Positions 26,101 to 41,100 of a stretch of DNA of 64,000 bases are shown here, piece after piece. Position 1 is the first letter of the stretch, and each line of letters starts with the position of its first letter. Source of the stretch: Epiperipatus broadwayi (taxonomy: Eukaryota; Onychophora; Udeonychophora; Euonychophora; Peripatidae). Location of the stretch: positions 188,001 through 252,000 of the forward strand of contig JAQFVV010012395.1 of the NCBI GenBank assembly GCA_028023455.1. The letters run 5' to 3'. A model generated the notes under the pieces. The model was not told where the DNA came from. It did no database searches and saw only the letters and a program-made list of their open reading frames with translations. Both the position numbers and the translations under genes were made by a program.

Positions 26101-29100
26101 ATTATCTCCAAGCTTAACTCTGGATTTGAACTTTATAGTCATGGACTTAGTAAACTAACATTCTATCTACTTCACTATAATGTCTTAACTTGAAAAAATA
26201 TTGCACATAAATAAATATATATTCTTTAACTCAATAAAATTTACTTCTTTCCTTATTATTTTGTAATTCAATTAATAGGAGTAGTTCAATGTAAAGGAAA
26301 GATTAATAATATTACAAATAAACTACATTTTAGCACTGTTTTTGGCTGGGTAGGTCATATTCATAGCAGCAAATAAAGTTAGATATGTTAGTGAGGGAGA
26401 AGAAGCAAATAATGAACATATAACTTGTGTGATAAAGCAATGCATGAATTCTTTTTATTTACTGAATGGGTATTCTTGAAACATATTGATTCTGGTCACA
26501 AATTTGATCCACATCAAAGTAGTTTGTGCAGAGTGCAACAATCAAAAGAGAAAATTCAAAGCAGCATGATTCATCACAAACAACACCCATGCCACAAATA
26601 AAAAGGATTCATGTCTTACTCATCACATAAATGGAATATGTAAATTTATCAATTTATATATTAATTACTTTTCGGCGTCCTCTCCACTTACAAATCTGAT
26701 CTTATCTGATACTATGAATATGATCTGCCTGGTTGAAAGCAGTGCTAAGCTGTAATTTATTTGTAATATTATTAGTCTTTCATTTATAACGAACTAGTCC
26801 TATTTTTTTAATTACAAATATATATACTTGTTTTTGTTTTTGAAAAGGGAGTGGAATTGGCATAGTTAATTCTTAACAATTGAAATAATAATTATTCTAA
26901 TCTTGATCTTCTATTTTTAAATCAATACATCATTGACATATCTTTCAAATATGAAATCAGATCATTTTCTTTAATTTTTCTATCTCTTTCACTACTCAAG
27001 TATTCATAGTTATTTTCTTCTTAATACAATTCTGTTTCTTTCTTCTATATTTTTTCATTTTATTTTTTAAACCTTTTCTTATTTTTCATAATTTTTCTGC
27101 CTTGAAATAATATATCCAATCCAATTTCTCTTCTTAACATTTTTTAAGAAAGTACTTTTTTCATTTCAACAACTACTCAAGTTATTTTTCCAATTTATTT
27201 CATTATTTCCTTTGCAAATCCATGTCCCTAAAGTTCTCCACTACTTTTTTTTTTTAATTAGCATATCTCTGCTCTATATAAAATGGCACTTTAAACATTT
27301 AGCAAACTTAATTTAATGCTAGTAGACCAAAAATAAAACAGGCAAAACTCACTATATGTATACAAGCCTTCTGGCATCCTTTGATTACTCTAGCTTGCTG
27401 TGTGTGGCAATATGTATAGTGAGTTTTGCCTGTTTTAACAACAGTTATACACAAGCATAAGAAGTGGTGATCACATGATGTTTATTGTCTTTAGACCAAA
27501 CATAGCCATATATTTATAGAAATCACATTTAGCCATTATAATTTTCATTCTAATCAATGGTTAAATAACTTCCAAATATTTAACACTATTCACTTACTCA
27601 ATAGAGTAATAACCTATTGCTTACTGACTTGTTTTTCATATTTTTCTCACCTCTTATTCCAATTGTTTTATGTCTATTGGAATTTTATTCAATTTAAGCT
27701 GATTGCTTATTTTCAGCATCCACAAGTGCTGCTAAAATATGATTCAGTGTATTTTTATATGCAAAATTCTAATTCCATCCTTATCAAAATAACTCTCACT
27801 TAACTATTCTGTAAAGATTTATACTTTAAAAAATTAAAATATATATTCTATTAATATATAATAAAAACTTCCTCTCCACTATACATTCTCAAAGCATAAA
27901 CTACTTGAAAAAGGCAATTGATCCTCAATATGCGCATTTCATATGGAATGAGCACTTATCAGTTAAGCCAGGTCTTTATCTTTTACATATGTCATCATTT
28001 GTTCAGTATTTATCATTTCTCAAATCATTATAGTTTGACTTTCTGCATTTCGCAACTTTGATACTAATTTCAATAACGTGCTGAAGTGGAACATTAAGTA
28101 TATCTTAAAGATATACATGGAAAAAGAGAGATGAAGTTGAGTTATCCCATATATTTGTATAAAGTCAGATATTTTAATCCTTAACTGAGGGTTAAAATTA
28201 TATTTGGGTTAAATGGTTGATGTTAAACATGAAGGTAGTTTGATATTTGGAATGTAATCTTTTTCTAAATATTTCTCTCATAAAATGACCATTAAATATT
28301 AGAAATATTTTTCAATTTATTTACAAATTGCTGTGTCTTATGACCAGCAAGTAAATAAATGGACAAAGGCAGAATTGAGATGGTAAGATTATACTTTAAT
28401 ACGAATAATTTTAACTGTATACATCGCCTATTATAAGGCATAATAAAATAATAAAAGGTTGTGGTAACCTGCATAAAATAACCTAGTCCTGCTTTGGACT
28501 TACAGAGGCAGGAGTCTCTGACTCATAATTAAAACTCAGAACATATTTCCGAACATACTCAGAACAATTAGATCAGGTTATGGGGATTTATATACCCCTC
28601 AAGACTTCTGGACTCTTTTACATTCCTAACCATATATGGCGTTTTCACTTATGTTTTCACATACACACAGTATTTTCATGTTTCTCACCATATATGGTAT
28701 TTTACATAGTTTTCTGACCCTATAAGGTCAGCTGGGCTTTCTATCTATGATTTAATAACATTGCAATTTTACACAATCGTTATTCTTAATTACTATGCAG
28801 TTATTTTACATATTTATTATACATTACAGTTATTACTTTTATTCTACATTTATACAATTATTATTATTGTTTTACATATTCGTTATATTTATATAATTAT
28901 TATTATTTACATATTCATTATACATTATGTGTTTGTACCTTGACCTTAAATACTGCACTCCTCCCCCACTCCAGAAGTATGGTTTTTCACCTAACATAGT
29001 CTTTGAGATGAGACGAGGGGTTTCTAGTCCTTGCCGGTTGCTGGCGGTCTTTGCTGCTCTTTGCCAATTTACTGTTTGTTGATGGTGGTTTCGATCTGCC

Positions 29101-32100
29101 AATTTTTGCTGTGCTATAGGTACTTTCCGGGGTTTTGTTACAAAAGGTTTTCCTCTGTCTCTTAATTCTATTTCTACAGGCGAGGTTTTTAGTTTTCCTG
29201 GTTCTTTTTTGAACAAGCTGGGGTAATTATTTTTGACTTGCGATTCTATGTCGATTTTTTTTTATTTTTATCATAATTTGATCAAATTCGTCTATAGTAG
29301 CACTTTTTATGTAGCTACTTTCCATTGCTTCACATGTAAATTCTCTGTTCGGTTTTGTATAGTGGTGCCATCTTTCAGGATACTCGGTTATTTTCTGATA
29401 ACTTTCATTTTCTGGTAAACTGCAATCATTGTGCCTGATTTTTCCACATCGAAAACATTTAATCTATCGGTTTTGGGTTTAACTCCAAATGTTTTAAATA
29501 TTGTAGTTTGAAGTGGTTCTATTCTCATGAGCTTCTGAACTCTCTCGCTTGGTCAAGCTGCAATTCATAAGCTGTTGCACATCTGATAGCTTCTTCGTAG
29601 GTTACATCTTTTATTGCCAGTAAGATCTGTCTAAACTGGTCATCAATTATTCCATATAATAGTTGTTCTAGAAGGGCTTCTAAATTTTTACCGTAAAGGC
29701 ATGGCTTTGCCATCTCTCTTAAACCAATGTCATATTCTTTTATTTTTTCATTCTTTCTTTGCCTTCTGCCTCTAAAGTGCAATCGAGAACAAACTTGGAT
29801 GGCTGAGGATTAAAATATTCATTTAGCTGTGTTACGAGCTCATCATATTTCTGTGTCTCCGGCAAATTTTCACATAGTTTGTTCACTATTTCGATTACCC
29901 TCAGGTCTGCAAAGCAAAGTAATGAGGCTACTTTTACAGTATTCTCAGTAATACTATTTAGTATAAAGTAGTTTTTTATCTTCTGAACATACAGTGGCCA
30001 ATCACTAGGATCTTTTACATTAAATTCGCAAATAGAAATTTGCGCTATGCTCGCCATTTCTCTATTGATTCGAATCCACTTACACTTTGTCTCAGCTTGC
30101 TGTTTAGGCAATTATTTGCAGATTCGATCCTTTGATGACCGAGCCAATTTTTAATGCAGTTTTGTTCCTGTATTAACTGCAACTTTCTTTGATTCGATTC
30201 TTGTGCTGACTGCATCAATTGCTGTGTCTTATGACCAGCAAGTAAATAAATGGACAAAGGCAGAAATTGAGATGGTAAGATTATACTTTAATACGAATAA
30301 TTTTAACTATATACATCACCTATTATAAGGTGTAATAAAATAATAAAAGGTCATGGTTACCTGCATAAAATACCCTAGTCCTGCTTTGGACTTACAGAGG
30401 CAGGAGTCTCTGACTCATAATTAAAACTCGGAACATACTCCAAACATACTCAGAACAATTAGATCAGGTTATGGGGGTTTATATACCCCCCTCAAGACTT
30501 CTGGAGTCTTTTACATTCCTAACCATATATTGAAGCTGTGCATATATATTGAAACAGACAGATCGAAGAATCGATCTTAGTTTCATGGTTGTCATTTAAG
30601 AACGGTAATTCTAAACCACTATTTACCCGCAATGAGACTTTTTCTATTCCAAGCCACATAAATTTTAAGTTATTTATTTTGTGTTTGTTTAAAAGAATTT
30701 AATGTAAAGAGTATGAGTATAAATGTCACAAATCATGATGAATAATATTCGTGTGTGTGGTTTGTGGATTTGTATTAGCTCAATTTAAAAGTTTCAATTG
30801 CGTGTATATTTTCTTTAAATTTTAATTTTGCAAATTATACAAAGTCATTTAAAAATGCTGATCAAAAGTCACATTCCTTTGATCAGTATTTTTAATCAAA
30901 ATCTTACTTGTACAAAATGTATACAATAATTGATTTGTACTTTGATAAATTAAGATAATGAATTTATATTTTGTATTCACGAATTCCGATGTAATTGTTT
31001 TGTCAATTTAGAATCATGTATTAAATTTAAAAATAAATGAAAACCGAACAATGGAAATGAGAAACGTAGAACTCTTATCAAGAAAGGCAAATGCTATTGT
31101 ATAGTCAAAAATTAGATATTGCTGGAGGCCGGAAAATCAAAGGAGGCGGAGTCATGAACTAAAACTAGGCAGAAAGGTCAACCGTAGCCATCTTAGATAT
31201 AAGATAGACACTCTAACTTTTGACTTGGCTGTGCTTAGATCGTCTCAAGCTACAGCAAAGTAGTTGTTCCAGAGAAATCACTTCAACCCCGGTAAACTGC
31301 AATAATGATGGGCTAAGTCCAAGAAGCTGATTCCTGTTCTGCCAATTTAAATCTTTCGTACCGCTGATCTGTAATGTTTTCCGTGCTTCCAGTCTTCCAA
31401 ATTTCAACATTTAAATTAACCATGCCGTTCTAAGAAATTCAAAATGCGCGCCTACGTTCTTCATACATATCACCGCAAGAAGAAAAGCCGGACGAAGAAA
31501 GAATGGTAACTTTTGTTACATTAACTTTTTAACTTTCCTCTCAGTAATAATTTTAAATTTAATCTGTTAACCTAATTAATTGCATGTAAATTTCTTGTTT
31601 TCCATTTGAAAATGTTACACAAAAACCTGTCAGTAAATTTCTTCTCTAATATTTCTGTGCTCCAGTCTTTAGATGATAATTATTAATATTTGTGCCTACT
31701 AATAATCCATTTGTGAATACATTTATATTTTTACTATTACTTATTTTACAAACAAAACGATGCCAATAATAATATTTCTCAACTCTAATTAAAGTCAGTA
31801 AAGTTTATCTCATAATATTTATTATATTCATTTTAAAAGTAATTTTCTTTTATCGAACTAAAAATTGTTTCATTTATGTTGAGTTGAAAGATATTCAGGT
31901 ATTTTTATTGTTTCTTTTACTTTGTCATGATATTTTAATCTACACTCCAAATCTCAAATACTTAAAATAGTCTAAAATTTTATTATATTTTTTTTATATA
32001 TTATTACGGAGTAATAATAATAAGTGAATATTTTATTGCTATTATTACCTTCCGAACAATCTGGGGAGTTATGGGTTTCAGAGTGAAATTAATTAATTGT

Positions 32101-35100
32101 TACTTTTGCGATCGTTTGATTTCGCCATGTTATTATTGAATAGTTATATCAGGCTGTTGCGTAGAACATGTTACGGATAGATAAAATGGTTTATATAATT
32201 TCGTTTTAAAATCCACTTCCGATCACTCTTCCTTGATGTTACGGTGGCAATGCCTTTACCTTCGCCTAAGTTGGCGTCTCGTTTTACTACCATATGGAGA
32301 GAAAGAAATTCTCCAGGTAATCTCTTGGATCACCGGGGTTCGAAAATGATCCCGGCTGGTTGTAGTGTCTCGGATCTACTTGGGGGCATTAAGACTTGTC
32401 AAAGTACAAGCCGCCCGGTATTCCGTTCATGCACCGCAAGTTATTATTGTAGTGTACCTTAATGCTTGCAACCATCAGTACATCAGTATTATATATTATA
32501 TTTTTATATAAAACCGCCTCCCATTTATCCGTATACGCAATGGTTTGAATCTATTAAATAAAACAACTTAATATAAACTAGTAGTTAAATATTTTAAGTG
32601 CTCCAATTACTCTGATTCTCATATCAACCTGTACAACCATTTAAACACATAAATATTGGCATGAGTTTGTTAATCAGTACAAACCGATTATTGATGACTA
32701 GCAGCAATTTATTATAAAATACATATGAGAGTTTTACCGTACCTGTAAATAATATCATTCAATGCTTTCAATAATTTATTAAAAATTTATCTAACCTAAT
32801 TTTGTCTCTCTTGCATTATTACTCTCGACATCTAGTCAATCACCTGCTGTCTGTATCGACAACTTAAATATATACATTAAATTATTAGCCGTACCAATAT
32901 CCCGACTATAAGGTATCTATGAAATAGCTGATTGTAGGTAATTTAGTCTGTGTTTTTCGATGAGCTAGTAAAGGGAAAACCCCATACCGTTGTAATATTG
33001 TCATCGGTGGGTCATGCCAGGGTTTTGGGTTTGAATTTAGTTTGCATTTTGGAATTTATTCCTAGACGTGGACTGGGTTTGAATTCGGATTACTGTGTGT
33101 GATTAAGCATGGTGATTTTTACCGGTACAATATATAGATATATATATGATATATATAGATATATATATGCTGGCTTCACCATTCACTGTGGACTAACTAA
33201 GACCCTAAGTCCAACCGCAGTGAATGTATGTTTCTTTTTCAAACTAAATTTATCGTTTTCTCAAATAGTTGCCTAAATTAAGAAGGAATTGTGTTAAAGA
33301 GAAAAGATTTAATAAAATAAAATATAGAAAGTTAAAATTATATTTGCAACTATTTTTAAAATATATTTGGTAGAATTCAATAAGATAAAAATTTTCTTAA
33401 TTAAATAGAATCCATTAGGAAAAGGAATTTATTTAGTAAAACATTTTTCTGAATTAGATAAAAATAGATAACAGGAAAAATTTGAAACAACGGGCATGAT
33501 TCGCTACTAATTAGCAGATTAAAAACATAATGGAAAAAGGGTATAAATAAAGAACTTTTCTTTTGTTCTTGGTCTTATGCTTGCGGATAACCTGTGCTGA
33601 AGGTCAGAGAAATCTTAAGAATTTTGTTGGAAGAAATTTTTGCTGAAAGAAGGGACAATATAGCGAACTCTTGCTTGCTGTACTTACTTCAAGCTGCACT
33701 TTATTCTTTCAGCATATAAATAAAAAATCCAGAAATGTGTTGCTCTGCAAAAATGCAGGGGTAACCTCTTTGCCTTCGCTCTCCTGAGCCATTTCTGAGG
33801 CCGGAGTTCTAATCATGTAAGCCAGCCAGAGAACTAAAGTGTCTGCCCTGTATCCGTGAATATCTGCCCTCAAACCTGGAAAAACAAAGTTGAAGAACTG
33901 AAAAGACTTGCAGTAAACCTTCAATGAACTCATCTTGACCCACCCCATCTAGTTACCGGTAACGTTACCATAAATTAACAAAAAAATCTCTTTGTAATTT
34001 ACAAATTCACTCTAGCTAGAATTATGTTTTTCTATATATATGTTTTTTTTTTAAATCTATGTGTTTGTATCTTGTCAAATTATATTTCATTAATTGCTTT
34101 CTTTTCTTTTTTTTATATCGAAATGGGAGGGGTTATTATATATAATGGCCGCCATAGTTCTTATTAATTTAATTGAAAAATACTTCGTTTAACTTTCCGC
34201 CATTATACTCCCGTAATTAAGTTATTTATTTTATATAAATATTTATTTAGAAAAAAAAGGAAGAAAATCATAGAAAGTGCAAAACTCTATTTTAAAATCA
34301 AGATTTAAATTGCTAAATATTCTATTATAAAACTTTCCAAACTTTAACTTAGTTTTATATATATATATATAAAAGAAAGATCCTTATCAAATGCCATTAT
34401 ATTTTAGTCAATGAAGGGTTATAAATTTAAAGTTATATTTTGAAGAGCTTGAAATAAAACGTTCACATTTATATTTTAGTAATAAGAGAAAGTACATTTT
34501 GACAATATGTATTAAAAATTATTAAATAGCATTGACTCTGGGGTGTGTTGGTTAAACTTCAACTAAATCAATAAAATATCCACCCTCTTGTTTTAGTGAT
34601 CTGAATTTTATAAAAGGGAAGTTACTATTTTTCTGCGGATTTTCAGTGATAGTTGAGCTTTCTTAATACATATATTTTACAGAGGGTTTCTTTTTTAAAT
34701 TTAAAGGTTGTTGACCTTATTTATATGGCATCGTGCCTCGGGTGATCTACTGGGCCGCTCAGCATATACGACAGTGCTTCTTTTGCCAAGTTTGCTTAGG
34801 TTAACATACCTACATTCGGACCTTCTGAAAAATAAATAAATTGTTCTGGATCTCATGTTGATCTCAGTCCCTTAAATGTATGTAACTGGACATAAACAAC
34901 AAAAACTCTGATCCTGAATCCGGGTCATGCGTTTAGCGAACGGATTCCATTTTTCTCTCTCTGGTTTAGAGACGGAGAGCTATCCGGTCTTGTGTTAACC
35001 TCTTTATAACTGTTATGTCTCGAGCCTCACAGCCCACTATATGCTATCGCCCTTGTGCATGGTCTTGTATATTTATATTTATCAGAAAATCTTTCTCAGA

Positions 35101-38100
35101 ATCTCATAGAAATGTTTCAATTATGGCTGGAAATTCCTGCTGGGTCACTTTATCATTCTTCTTAAATCATAAGTAGGGCTGTGATTTAAACCTGCCCAAA
35201 GGGTTTAGTTGAGTTTGACCATCTATTTATTTCTATGTTCTCCAACCACAGAGTTAATGAATCATGTCTCTCTCTTGATCTCTTTTACGTAACACTTCCA
35301 ATGGCTGGAATATTTTAAAAAAGGAAATTATAATGTAAAATTTTGTCTGTTCTTATCATTACGATCAATGGATCTTTCATATATATATATCTGGTTGCAG
35401 TGAAAATAGCCTGCGACACTATTAATAAAGCATTGTATGAATTATTTTAATATAAATAATAAAAGTTTCTGTTACCTTTCATTCACTATAAATAAAACCA
35501 CTTAGTATTGTTTTCTGTTGTGACATACGTATGTACATCTGATCATTATATATGTAAAAATTCCTTTTTGTGGTCTCTTTTCTCCCTGACCACCGGGCAT
35601 ATATTAAGATTAAATTCTAGTGAGGTTTGGGGAGTAAGTCGCTTAGAAACAATCTAGAGGAGTAGGTGAGGTTCGAATCACCTCTATCTGCATCTCTACG
35701 TTAGGTTAAAGCAGCTCTACTTTTCTTACTGTTACAGTTTTTTTTTTGTATAATCTGCATCCCAAGTGTGGCCTTACTGTTTAGAGATAGACCCTGAGAT
35801 ATAATAATAGGAAGTTCATGATCAGAAGAATTTTTTTGTGTGTGTTTTTTTTGAAAATAAATATAGTGAATGACAGAAGTTTGTATATTTTTCTTTTGCA
35901 CTTTCTAGGTTTGCTATCAGTTGTACAATTTACAAGATGTGAAATCAATCAGTTCAGTTGAAAATTAAAACCAAATCAGATATTAATGTATTTTTCTTTC
36001 TTTTGCTAGAAAGGGAGACAAGAGTGATCAAACAAGGAGCAGAGAAAAGATGGGCTCAAGTAGAATTTTTTACCCCCCCCCCCGGCAGTAGTAATCATAT
36101 TTTATTGAAGTGTATATCAAATACACATAGTTATAGTCACATATATAACACACAGAACAGGGTAGTAAATAAGTAAATAAACACAGGGCAGGAACTATGC
36201 ATAGGATGAGATAGATAGAAAGCTGGCAGGTTAAAAAAAAGGACGACAGTTGCAGGTATAGTTGGGAGAGTGAAGCAATTTTTTTGAAAAGTAAAAGTAG
36301 AAAAATAAGACAAATTTTAAGGATAGTATTAGTATAAAGACTAAAAACAACAGCAAACCAGATATTTTTTTTTCTTATATACTTTTTAGCTATTCGTATT
36401 TCTCTAGAAAATATGTATAGTCCAGAAGGAGACATAGATTCACCGGAACCACAATGGGTACAGAAATTGATGGAAACTATATTACAAAAAGTAGAAGAAT
36501 GTAAAGAAGAATGTAGACAATATAGAGCAGAAATCAACAGGATGAAAGAAGAGAGAAACAATGAAGCAAAAACGACACAAGAGAATCAGCCAAGAAATGA
36601 GAATCTCCAATGTGAAAATAAAGAAAGCATAAAGGTCATGGAAAAAACAGACAACCCAATGGTGGCAAGATTTATCCACATCAAAATTTTTCGGGGTAAC
36701 ATAGGAGAAAACCCCATGGCACACTTGCAAAGTTTACAAGAGCTGTTCATGTTCCAGGAACTCAGAGAAGCTGAAAAGTTATCAGTTGCAGTTAATCATT
36801 TACATGGGTCTGCCTGGAATTGGTGAGACTGTATAAGTAACAAACCAGTAACATTTGCAGATTACCACATTGCCTTACTTAAAAGTTTTTGGAGTGAAGA
36901 GAGGCAAGATGGAATAATGCACCGTATATCTCAAGAAAAGTATTGCACTTCAAAAGGAGAAACTCACACCCAGTTTTTCTTGCGGCAAGTGTCTTTGTTA
37001 AAATCATTGACTGCTTTCCACTTATTGGAGGGGCAGATTATTCGGACAATAGGGTACAATATGCCTCTTCACATACAACAATTGATGCTAGGCTGCCGCA
37101 ACTGTGGATTTGATGAGATGGTAGACTTACTAACTGCTATAGATTTTGGCAACCTAAATAAAGAGCATGTAGACAAAGGAAAAAGAATTGACACACCCAA
37201 AATACAGATGGCAGCTGTCAGAAACTGCTATGATGATGATCAAAACACACAGAAATTCCAGAAAAATATGGTTCATATAATTTATATACCCCAGATAGAA
37301 TGCCAGGATGAAACAGAAGATATTATTGAGGAAAATGAAAGAGTGGCACAGAATTCATGTGCGAACTGGAAGATGATCACAGACCACCACTCTCAGAGTG
37401 CCCCACAATTAAAGCACTGTTAGATGTCCCAATTATAGCTTTAATAGACACTGGCAGTCAAGTGTCACAGGTATCAAAAGAATGGTGGGATGCAACAGTA
37501 GGAACTCGTGTACTACCGATCTCACCGAGAAAATCTTATGCTATATTGGCCAATGGAGAAAAAGCCAACATAGGAACACATCATTTGGGACTGGATATTA
37601 AGATAGGAGCAACAAATGTAAAACATATATTTCAGACAATGCCAGGCTTGATTTATGATGTACTGTTAGGGTCGGACTTCTTAGAAAGACATGACTCAGG
37701 AATAAACTATAGGGAAAATAAGTTTACATTTTACAACAACAAGTTAGAATTTCACAAATGTAAAACCCTTGAATACTGCACAAATAAATAATTATCTTTT
37801 TTCTTTTTCAAACTAAAAAACAAATAGTATTTCCATTTCTATAATGCAATGAAAATACTTCAAGATCTTTCTATTAGATCGGATTAGTTGAAGATCAAAC
37901 TTCCACATGGCTGCCATTTTTATGTAATGGAAATATATTTAGAGGACAGTCGAAATGTATGTGTATGTATATATGAATAAATAAAGGGTTTTGATAAAAA
38001 GGGTTTGAAGTGGTTTGGATAAATTGTATTTATATAAGATGTTACAGCAAAATAAAGAAAAGGATGATTTTAGTAATATTTACGAAATCGTATTGTTTCA

Positions 38101-41100
38101 TTCAAAAATATAACACACAGTTTATCTAAAAAAATATTTTAAATATGAATTGATTCACTAAAATAAATCCTAATAATTATTTTCAAATTTGATGCTAGAA
38201 TCATTATCAAAAGGCCTGTTAAACATATTAATGAATCCAGAAATCTGTTGACACAAAAAATATTATGATAGTAGTAACTATATCTCATTTTCTAAAAACT
38301 CAAATACTTGGGACTAAAGTATGGTCATATAGATCACATTTTCCTCAATTAATTGGCACACATGGTTTTGATATTTACAACAAATTTTTAGACAACAATC
38401 TATACTTGCACAATTTTAATTTATCTTTAAAATTTATAATAAATCTTTGTATATATATATTAAGGAGCATATCAGAGCAGTGAAAAGTATTACATTATGG
38501 GACTATCAGATGTTGCAACACCTCAAGATATTGAAGTCAGTGAAATGATGGCCACCTACTGGGCAAATTTTGCAAAATACAGGTACTATTTTTAGTTAAT
38601 ACAATGAATTATTTCTATCGACCATTTTAACTATTAAATATTTTAAAAACCAATTCAAATTTTATTAATATTTTTCCAAATATACTTAATTGTTACTAAT
38701 AATACACACTATGATGACAAATCTTCAAATAGACATTATTTCATATGGAGATTTCTTATTTTACTGTATATAGATAATTTATAAAAGTGACACATTTTAT
38801 AAAGACATGATTTGAATATTCACACTCCATTATAACGTGAACTTAATTAAACACCAAAACTCTCCATACAGTATTGCCACTCAGTGCAAGCTAGAGTAAT
38901 CAATGGATGCCAGAATGCTTGTACATAAAATCCCCATCTAGTGCTTACTCATCCAATATCCCCAGACTAGTTTCTGGCTTGTGGCCTTTGTCAATGAGGA
39001 GCCTTGGATCTGAGAGCACTGCACCTAGATCTTCTGGCATCCATTGATTATTCTGGCTTGCATGAGTGGCAATACTGTATGGAGAGTTTGCTGTTTAATA
39101 ACAGTTATAAGCAAGCATAAGAAATGGTGATCATGTGATGTTTATTGGCTTATAACGTGAACTTGCAGTTATTTACTTAGCAAATAGATTTTTTAGACAA
39201 CTAAACTATTAAATAAAAGAACTTTACAGATTCTAATCAGAAAATAGATTTGTTAATATTTGATTAGCCTTAGCTATATATATGATTCATAATTTGGATT
39301 TGTTATCTATGAAGATCATACATTCATACATATCAGCCATTATGGCCATTCCAAGTCCAAGTAAAGAAAAAAATTGGTCTAGAAATGAATTTTGCAATGA
39401 CTATATAGAACAAGCTGTGAAACATCAAAAACATGCGAATCCATTTTTCTATTTACTTCCAATTTTACAATATTCTTTTAATTTCTACAGAAGAAAGTTT
39501 TTCTTTCTCAAATACACTATGCCTAATTGTAGCTTTCCAGGGTATTTTATTTTTTATCATATCTTCCCAATGGTAACAATCAATATTACTTTTTTTTTTT
39601 TTATGTGTCAAAGCGTCGGCCGGAAAGCGAATCCCGGGACAACTGCTTATAAGGCAGCTGTGCAAACCACTCAGCCACCAACGCTTGACATATTACACTT
39701 CTTTAAAATGTCTTTGGGATAATCATTATAATGCAGGTGGGATCTCTTTGAAAAAGTCTTGTATTATTTATTTGTTTTACATGTCTAATCCAATGAAACA
39801 AATTGAAGAATATTTTGACTTATTTTATGATCTCCCTGTAGTATTTTTAAAATTTTATGGAGCATCGTTAAATGAAATTTTTCTTACATCTTTATATTGC
39901 ATTAATAGGATTTCATTTATCTACAATAAATTAGATAAGATAACAGCTTAATATTTGCCTGAAGGTATGTAATGATGGTATATTAGAGGTGACAATATGT
40001 TGGACTATTTCCATCATCCATCAGTAAATGTTAAATATATAGAAATGTTTAAACTTTATTTAAACTTTTAAATAATATTATTCTCCACTCTTCTTCAGGT
40101 GTTGCTGATTTGACCAGTGACAGTAGTTAACATAGGAGTCGAACTTGCACTTTTTAGATTCTTGAATATTGAATTTAAGGCAAACGCTCTAACCAACTGT
40201 TCAACACCTGGAGAAGAATACTACTTGAAAAATTGTGTAATTACTAACCAGTATTGTCTATTTGTTTGTTATTACTAACAATTTGTTTATATTTGAAAAG
40301 TTCAAATAAAGTTTAAAATTGTCTATACATTCAACATTTACAGATAGATAATGTAAATAGTCCAACATATTATCACAACAGCTTAATATACAGCTAATTT
40401 AATTGCAGTAGTTATTTCTCTGTGATGAATTATCCTGTCCGTCAACTTGTTAAAAGCAGCAGTGATACATTGAAGTCTGTTGTACTTCAATATCTATGCC
40501 CACCAGTCTACTTATAAAGCTACAAAGGCATTTAAATTGGTTTGCATTCTCATGTTGATAACCACACAAGCACGAAGTTGCTGAGGATTTTTCTTCTATC
40601 ACTGATTTATAAAGACTTGAAGTTTTTGAATGTTATTAAACCAAAATCTTTAGATATTGCATTCAAAACATTAAGTACATTCTGGAAATTGTCTTTTGAA
40701 CTCACAAAAATAACACCATCATCAGCATTCTATAAATATGGTTCAAATTCCATCATCAAACCTGTATCTCATCTTTATCCCTGACACATATAAATGGTTG
40801 CAAAGACACCTGTCATAAAAATTGAATCAAACAGAACTATGACATTATTTGAAATTAATTGGTTGTATACCAAAATGTATTTGTATGCAGCTTCTGCATG
40901 TTGAAATGAAGGGAAGGGTTATTATTGCAGGTAGAAAATCTGAGATATTTGAAATGAAGATTGGTGTTAAACAAATAAAAATGCCTCAGACAATATATGT
41001 ATAGAAAATACATCGAAAACAACAAATTATAAAAAAATGAAAGAAAATGCTACAAAATTCAAATAATAAAAAAAAAAAATCATGAAGATTCTATCAAGAG

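Larger units (their letters stand above)
28329..30533 (-). mobile_element. Internally deleted Ty3/gypsy LTR retrotransposon
   Basis: Two direct repeats beginning TGCTGTGTCTTATGACCAGC (28329 and 30220) match for about 312 bp. The left copy continues to 28957, where it meets a CTCCTCCCCC tract, the complement of a polypurine tract. On the minus strand this is the 3' LTR (629 bp), while the right copy is a 5' LTR truncated at 30533. Between them lie a gag relic and short pieces of pol. Most of RT, RNase H and integrase is deleted. The gag resembles that of K02A2.6-like gypsy elements. It cannot move on its own. Confidence 0.85.

Noticed and set aside
35664-35683. tRNA gene suggested by a canonical B-box
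   Set aside because: The hairpin has six pairs and an eight-base loop with no accompanying acceptor, D or anticodon arms.
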